Shown: one piece after another, positions 13,126 to 17,264 of the stretch
Numbering within the stretch: position 1 is the stretch's first letter
Layout of the letters: each line of letters begins with the position of its first letter
Assembly: GCA_944391545.1 (NCBI GenBank)
Contig: CALXTZ010000018.1
Span: forward strand, 1-17,264
Source of the DNA: an uncultured Alphaproteobacteria bacterium
Lineage (GTDB): Bacteria; Pseudomonadota; Alphaproteobacteria; CAAHEQ01; UBA3637
Length of the DNA: 17,264 bases
Reading direction: 5' to 3'
Translations under genes and position numbers: made by a program
The notes under the pieces: generated by a model
The model's input: only the letters and a program-made list of their open reading frames with translations
The model's database searches: none
Told to the model about the DNA's origin: nothing

Positions 13126-15260
13126 TGCAAATCAACTGGATCTTTTCAAAAACAAAGGCGTCACTTTATATTGCAGTAAGTTTGTTTTTATTGTTATCGC
13201 TGGTTTCGTATCATGTGTATGACGCCTCATTGAATACGATTTCTTCCGTGCCGCAGGTATTGAATTGGATGGGCAAAGCGGGGGCATATACGGCAGATAT
13301 GTTGATGCAGGCCATCGGAGCGGTCTCTTATTTGTTGGTGTTTTTCGTGTTTCTAAAAGGCGTCCGGTTGTTCGGTTTGAATGATGCTGGTCGTTCTTGG
13401 CTGCGGATCGGATTAGGATTAATTTTAACGGCTTTGTTGGCTGTGTTGTTGGCGCCGATGGAAAAAGCCGGCGTTCTGGGTATCTACCTGTACCGTGTTT
13501 TGCCGGTGATTCCCAAATGGATGTTGGGGATCGGGTGGGTTCTTTTTGTTGCCGGTGTCATCGGGCTTATTGGGTTGTCATTTTTCGTAAAATTAACGCG
13601 CGTCGGCGGCTGGGTTCATCAAAAATGGCCGTCTTTGCCCGCGGTGAAACAATCGGTCGTTGTGCGGGAAGAAAAAGCACCGGCGCCTGTTCGCAAAAAA
13701 GCACCGGCCGCTAAAAAGACTGTTTCGGCACCTGTGCCTCGCAAAAAAGAAACGGACGGATTTATGTTGCCGACGGTGGATTTGTTGGATAAGCCCAAAG
13801 AACAAAATAAAGAAACGTTGTCTAAAGAAATGATGGAAAATACGTCGCGGCATTTGGAGGCGATTTTGGCTCAATTCGGGGTCAAAGGTGAGGTCGTGCG
13901 CGTCAGTCCCGGGCCTGTGGTGACGTTGTACGAGTTTGAACCGGCGGCGGGTGTCAAGACGTCGCGCGTCATCGGGTTGGCCGAAGATATTGCGCGGGCG
14001 ATGAGCGTGATTTCTGTGCGCATGGCCGTGGTGCCGGGATCTTCCGTTATCGGAATTGAAATGCCGAATAAAAACCGGGCAACCGTTTTCATTCGCGATT
14101 TGGTGGAGCAGGAAAGCTTTCAAAATCACACCGGTGCTTTGCCGTTGATTTTGGGGAAAAACATCGGCGGCAAACCGTTTTATGCAGATTTAGCCAAAAT
14201 GCCGCACTTGTTGGTGGCCGGAACAACCGGTTCGGGAAAATCGGTGGGCATCAACACGATGATTTTGTCTTTGTTGTATCGATTCAGCCCGTCGGAATGT
14301 CGGCTTATCATGGTGGATCCTAAAATGTTGGAATTGTCGGTTTATAACGGCATTCCGCATTTGTTGACGCCGGTTGTGACGGAACCCGGTAAAGCCGTCG
14401 TGGCGTTGAAATGGGCTGTGCGGGAAATGGAAGACCGTTATCGGGCGATGAGTTCTTTGGGCGTGCGCAATATTGACGGATTTAACCACAAATTAAAGGA
14501 AGCAGCGGCTTTAGGCAAAACGCTGACGCGCAAAGTGCAAACGGGCTTTGATCCGGAAACGGGTAAACCGATTATTGAAACACAGGAAATGGATTTAACG
14601 CCGTTACCATATATCGTGGTGATTGTGGATGAAATGGCCGATTTAATGTTGGTGGCGGGCAAAGATGTCGAAGCGGCTATTCAACGATTGGCGCAAATGG
14701 CGCGGGCGGCGGGCATTCATTTGATTATGGCGACGCAGCGGCCGTCCGTGGATGTGATTACGGGAACGATTAAAGCCAACTTCCCGACCCGGATTTCATT
14801 CCAAGTCACATCCAAAATCGACAGCCGGACGATTTTAGGCGAACAAGGGGCTGAACAATTGTTGGGTCGCGGGGACATGTTGTACATGGCGGCGGGACAA
14901 CGACCTGTTCGGATTCACGGGCCTTTTGTCAGCGATGATGAAATCGAGCGATTGGTTTCTTTCTTGAAAGAGCAAGGCGAAGCGCATTACGTGGAAGCGG
15001 TGACTCAGGAAGAAGATGACGGCGTTGACGAAGGAGCTGTGTTTGATCGGTCGGCTATGGGCGGCGAAGGCGATTTATATGAACAGGCGGTTCAGGTGGT
15101 CGTGCGGGATAAAAAGCCGTCTATCAGTTATGTTCAGCGGCAATTGCGCATCGGATACAACCGGGCGGCGGATTTAATTGACCGGATGGAGCGGGAAGGC
15201 ATTGTGTCAAAAGCGTCTCCGACCGGGCGGCGTGAAATTTTAATCGGAGAAGATAAATAA
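13119..15260 (+). CDS. ftsK: DNA translocase FtsK
   Basis: A 713-residue septal DNA pump that clears and aligns chromosome termini at division and activates XerCD at dif. Four transmembrane segments occupy about residues 12-160, ending at FFVKL. A short Ala/Pro/Lys linker (about 175-215) replaces the long linker of E. coli, which explains the small size. The motor has Walker A GTTGSGKS 368-375 and Walker B VIVDEMAD with D504-E505. The C-terminal gamma winged helix that reads KOPS is present (about 648-713: YVQRQLRIGYNRAADLIDRM). The start may be ATG 13119 or 13125; the latter makes a TAATG overlap with the previous stop and has better spacing from GGG. Confidence 0.95.
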   Translation: MLMQINWIFSKTKASLYIAVSLFLLLSLVSYHVYDASLNTISSVPQVLNWMGKAGAYTADMLMQAIGAVSYLLVFFVFLKGVRLFGLNDAGRSWLRIGLGLILTALLAVLLAPMEKAGVLGIYLYRVLPVIPKWMLGIGWVLFVAGVIGLIGLSFFVKLTRVGGWVHQKWPSLPAVKQSVVVREEKAPAPVRKKAPAAKKTVSAPVPRKKETDGFMLPTVDLLDKPKEQNKETLSKEMMENTSRHLEAILAQFGVKGEVVRVSPGPVVTLYEFEPAAGVKTSRVIGLAEDIARAMSVISVRMAVVPGSSVIGIEMPNKNRATVFIRDLVEQESFQNHTGALPLILGKNIGGKPFYADLAKMPHLLVAGTTGSGKSVGINTMILSLLYRFSPSECRLIMVDPKMLELSVYNGIPHLLTPVVTEPGKAVVALKWAVREMEDRYRAMSSLGVRNIDGFNHKLKEAAALGKTLTRKVQTGFDPETGKPIIETQEMDLTPLPYIVVIVDEMADLMLVAGKDVEAAIQRLAQMARAAGIHLIMATQRPSVDVITGTIKANFPTRISFQVTSKIDSRTILGEQGAEQLLGRGDMLYMAAGQRPVRIHGPFVSDDEIERLVSFLKEQGEAHYVEAVTQEEDDGVDEGAVFDRSAMGGEGDLYEQAVQVVVRDKKPSISYVQRQLRIGYNRAADLIDRMEREGIVSKASPTGRREILIGEDK

Positions 15261-15835
15261 TGGAAAAAATACCATTTAAAGAATTGGAAACAAAACGGCT
15301 GTATTTACGCCAGCACGAAGTGACATTTGATTATGCGACGCTGTTGTTTCAAAAAATTAAACAGGATTGGGATCATATCAAAGTCTGGTTGCCGAAGATG
15401 TGGCTGGTCAAAGCACCCGAAGATGAATATACTTTTTTAGCTAATGCGCGCAAAGAATGGGAAAGTCACGAAAAAGCAAACTATGCGATTGTTGAAAAAA
15501 ACACGGGCGACATTGTCGGCACGGTTGGTCTTTTTGATATTGATTGGACGGATGCACATGCGGAAATCGGCTACTTTTTATTTGCACCGTTTACGAAAAA
15601 AGGCTATGTGACCGAGGCGGTTCAAGCGGTTCAAACATGGGCTTTTGAACATGGTTTTCATCGGTTGCAAATTCGGATGGATACGGGCAATACGGCTTCC
15701 GAAAATGTGGCAAAACGGTTGGGTTATGTCAAAGAAGGAGATACGCGGGATGAGCATTATTCGCCGCATTTTAATGCGTTTCGGGATATTCGAACATACG
15801 CGCTTTTGAAACGAGAATGGGAAAAACAAAGATGA
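15260..15835 (+). CDS. GNAT N-acetyltransferase, RimJ/RimL type
   Basis: A 191-residue GNAT protein starting with ETKRLYLRQ, the usual ErLxLR opening of RimJ/RimL-like enzymes. IVEKNTGDIVGTVGL and AEIGYFLFAPFTKKGYVTEA form the acetyl-CoA region (the KKGYVTEA turn stands for Q/RxxGxA), and NTASENVAKRLGYVKEG is the standard C-terminal motif. The substrate is unknown; ribosomal protein N-termini, antibiotics or small amines are all possible in the family. ATG 15260 shares a base with the ftsK TAA (TAATG). Confidence 0.85.
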   Translation: MEKIPFKELETKRLYLRQHEVTFDYATLLFQKIKQDWDHIKVWLPKMWLVKAPEDEYTFLANARKEWESHEKANYAIVEKNTGDIVGTVGLFDIDWTDAHAEIGYFLFAPFTKKGYVTEAVQAVQTWAFEHGFHRLQIRMDTGNTASENVAKRLGYVKEGDTRDEHYSPHFNAFRDIRTYALLKREWEKQR

Positions 15836-16368
15836 TGGAAAAAAGACCATTTGACCCTGTCATTGAAACACCGCGATTGTCATTGGTTTTAATGCAAGAC
15901 GATCCCGATCAAATGTTATCCTATCAGGCGTTGGTTTGCCAAAACGGTTCTTTTCTGAACGCATTTCCAACGATGTTGTCTCAAATGGGAAGCCGGATGC
16001 GTTTAGGGAGATTTTGGTTAAGTTTAACCTATGCGAACCAGATGGGAACAGGGGCCAATTATCTGATTTATAAAAAAAACGACGGCGACTTGATCGGTCA
16101 AATTTCGTTGACAAAAATCGATGACAAACAAGCATCGGGTGAATTGGAAATTTGGATCAGTCAACGACACACCCATAACGGGTTTGCAACGGAAGCGCAA
16201 TATGCTTTGGAACAAAATTTTTATGCCCGGGGACTTCAAAAAATCATTGGATTGATTCGTGAGGACAATACGGCTTCGCTGGCTATGGCCAACAAAACGG
16301 GATTCCGATATGTGGGCAAACATTCCCAAATCGAACATCATGTAATCTTTGAAAAGGTGAAAGAATGA
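15832..16368 (+). CDS. GNAT N-acetyltransferase
   Basis: A 178-residue GNAT protein, a diverged relative of the gene before it: ETPRLSLVLMQ at the start, KKNDGDLIGQISL, LEIWISQRHTHNGFATEA as the acetyl-CoA turn, and NTASLAMANKTGFRYVG near the end. Start ATG 15832 gives an ATGA overlap with the previous stop; ATG 15835 is a close alternative, and 15817 is further upstream without a ribosome site. Probably an old tandem duplication. Substrate unknown. Confidence 0.83.
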   Translation: MMEKRPFDPVIETPRLSLVLMQDDPDQMLSYQALVCQNGSFLNAFPTMLSQMGSRMRLGRFWLSLTYANQMGTGANYLIYKKNDGDLIGQISLTKIDDKQASGELEIWISQRHTHNGFATEAQYALEQNFYARGLQKIIGLIREDNTASLAMANKTGFRYVGKHSQIEHHVIFEKVKE

Positions 16369-16979
16369 AAAAAATCATTTGTCTGTTGATCGCTTTGTTG
16401 ATGGCCGGATCTGTTCGGGCAACGGTAGCTCCCGACGTCGACACGCCGGCGAACCGCCGCATTTTAAAACAAGTCGAGGCTTTGTTGGACGGGATTACGA
16501 CCATGAAAAGCCGGTTTTCGGAATTTTCTTCCAAAGACGGAGATTTTATGAAACACGGCGTGTTTTATTTGTCTCGGCCGAACCGGATGCGTTTGGTGTA
16601 CGATGAACCGACTCAATTGGAGTTTATCGCGGACGGGCAATACCTGATTTACCACGATAAATCGTTTGATCAAGTGTCGTATTTGGAAATTAATCAAACG
16701 CCGGCGGCGATTTTGTTAAGGCCTGATTTTTCGTTTGACGATCCGGAATTTTTGGTAACGAATGTCGCGGAAGAACTGGATGAATATCACGTGACGGCCA
16801 TTAAAGCCGGCGAACCGGAACTCGGGCAATTGACGTTGATTGTGACGCAGGATCCGATAGCATTAAAGCAATGGGAACTGGTGGATATGAAAGGCATCAA
16901 ATCAACGGTCGGTTTGTACGAAATTGAAGAAAATATCCCCGTCGACAATGCATTGTTTGTTTTTCAAAAGGCAGATTAA
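16365..16979 (+). CDS. lolA: Outer-membrane lipoprotein carrier protein LolA
   Basis: A 204-residue periplasmic chaperone that carries lipoproteins from the LolCDE complex to the outer membrane. A signal peptide covers residues 1-19, ending GSVRA. GITTMKSRFSEFSSKDGDF and GVFYLSRPNRMRLVYDEP match the conserved start of the LolA fold (the family has l.g.FxQ ... G.f.l.rPgr.Rw.Y), followed by GQYLIYHDKSFDQVSY. The ATGA overlap with the GNAT stop ties it to the operon. ftsK-lolA adjacency is common in alphaproteobacteria, here with two GNAT genes between. The 3' end overlaps the convergent regulator by 4 bases. Confidence 0.88.
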   Translation: MKKIICLLIALLMAGSVRATVAPDVDTPANRRILKQVEALLDGITTMKSRFSEFSSKDGDFMKHGVFYLSRPNRMRLVYDEPTQLEFIADGQYLIYHDKSFDQVSYLEINQTPAAILLRPDFSFDDPEFLVTNVAEELDEYHVTAIKAGEPELGQLTLIVTQDPIALKQWELVDMKGIKSTVGLYEIEENIPVDNALFVFQKAD

Positions 16980-17263
16980 ACCGTTTTCAACTGATATCCG
17001 CCGTCTAATGTAGCGATCAAGTTTTCCTCTTCGTCGCCAACCTTTTGGCGCAATTTATAAATGTGTGTTTCAACGGTATGTGTTTCGACACCTGCACGGT
17101 ACCCGAAGATTTTTTCTAAAAGCTCATCTTTTGGAACGATGCGGTCTTTGTTTTCGTACAGGTATTGAATGATTTCGGCTTCTTTTTCCGTCAATCGGAT
17201 TTCCGTGTCGCCGGCCTTAACCAAAAGCGTTCGCGCCGGCCCGTCAAATTGATAAGCCGGCGT
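16976..17263 (-). CDS. OmpR/PhoB-type response regulator, C-terminal fragment
   Basis: The frame enters from the right edge and ends at TAA (16978-16976), leaving 95 residues. They form a winged-helix DNA-binding domain: AYQFDGPARTLLV, LTEKEAEIIQYLYENKDRIV, DELLEKIFGY, THTVETHIYKLRQKVGD, and the closing GGYQL wing. THTVETHIYKLRQK is the recognition helix. The receiver domain lies beyond the window, so the two-component partner is unknown. A stand-alone winged-helix regulator cannot be excluded. Confidence 0.85.
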   Translation of the reverse strand, partial: TPAYQFDGPARTLLVKAGDTEIRLTEKEAEIIQYLYENKDRIVPKDELLEKIFGYRAGVETHTVETHIYKLRQKVGDEEENLIATLDGGYQLKTV

Positions 17264-17264
17264 T

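Noticed and set aside
13593..14129. 178-codon frame on - inside ftsK
   Set aside because: Antisense shadow of ftsK; Arg/His-rich and without motifs.
1..17264. CRISPR array, transposase, toxin-antitoxin or restriction system
   Set aside because: No regularly spaced repeats, no transposase or integrase motif, and no nuclease-antitoxin pair found. The MORN-like repeats are part of one long gene and not an antitoxin.

Overview
The window looks like part of a chromosome of an alphaproteobacterium, probably one of the poorly characterised host-associated lineages. Three things point there: a leuS-like/lptE/holA block and an ftsK...lolA block, both familiar alphaproteobacterial orders; Gram-negative envelope genes (LptE, LolA, NlpE-like); and a prepilin of the G|RSMIEMLGV type that I associate with uncultured gut alphaproteobacteria. 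The lineage call is inference from gene content. No marker such as 16S rRNA is present.

Layout. (1) 1-2700: the 3' end of priA (+) meets znuA (-), which is divergent from znuCB (+). The znuA and znuC promoters appear to share one -10 region. (2) 2697-3824: a PilT/TraJ/DotB-like ATPase overlaps the znuB stop by 4 bases. (3) 3825-4077: a convergent intergenic region able to fold into a multi-hairpin structure. (4) 4078-4938: miaA (-). (5) 4981-7262: an operon of an orphan LeuS C-terminal-like protein, lptE and holA, all with overlapping ends. (6) 7263-7837: a 575-base stretch with aberrant composition, strong hairpins and no convincing gene. (7) 7838-9701: an NlpE-like envelope protein converging on a membrane-anchored HExxH protein with MORN-like C-terminal repeats. 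(8) 9702-10315: tRNA-Gly(GCC) with terminator and promoter, a 15-base duplicate of the tRNA 3' end, and a 12-G homopolymer in front of a pilin gene. (9) 10316-12427: a decaying surface/accessory patch with a broken prepilin, a small secreted Cys-rich protein and a GT-A/GT-B chimeric glycosyltransferase. (10) 12490-16979: an operon of LON-domain protein, ftsK, two GNAT acetyltransferases and lolA, every junction overlapping. (11) 16976-17264: the C-terminal winged helix of a response regulator (-), cut by the window edge.

Working together: znuABC is a complete high-affinity zinc importer. lptE and lolA serve LPS and lipoprotein delivery to the outer membrane. holA, priA and ftsK serve replication and chromosome segregation. 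The most unusual items are the orphan LeuS C-terminal gene, the chimeric glycosyltransferase beside a doubly broken prepilin, the ATPase coupled to zinc uptake, and the two non-coding structured stretches. I did not find a clear new defence or mobile system.
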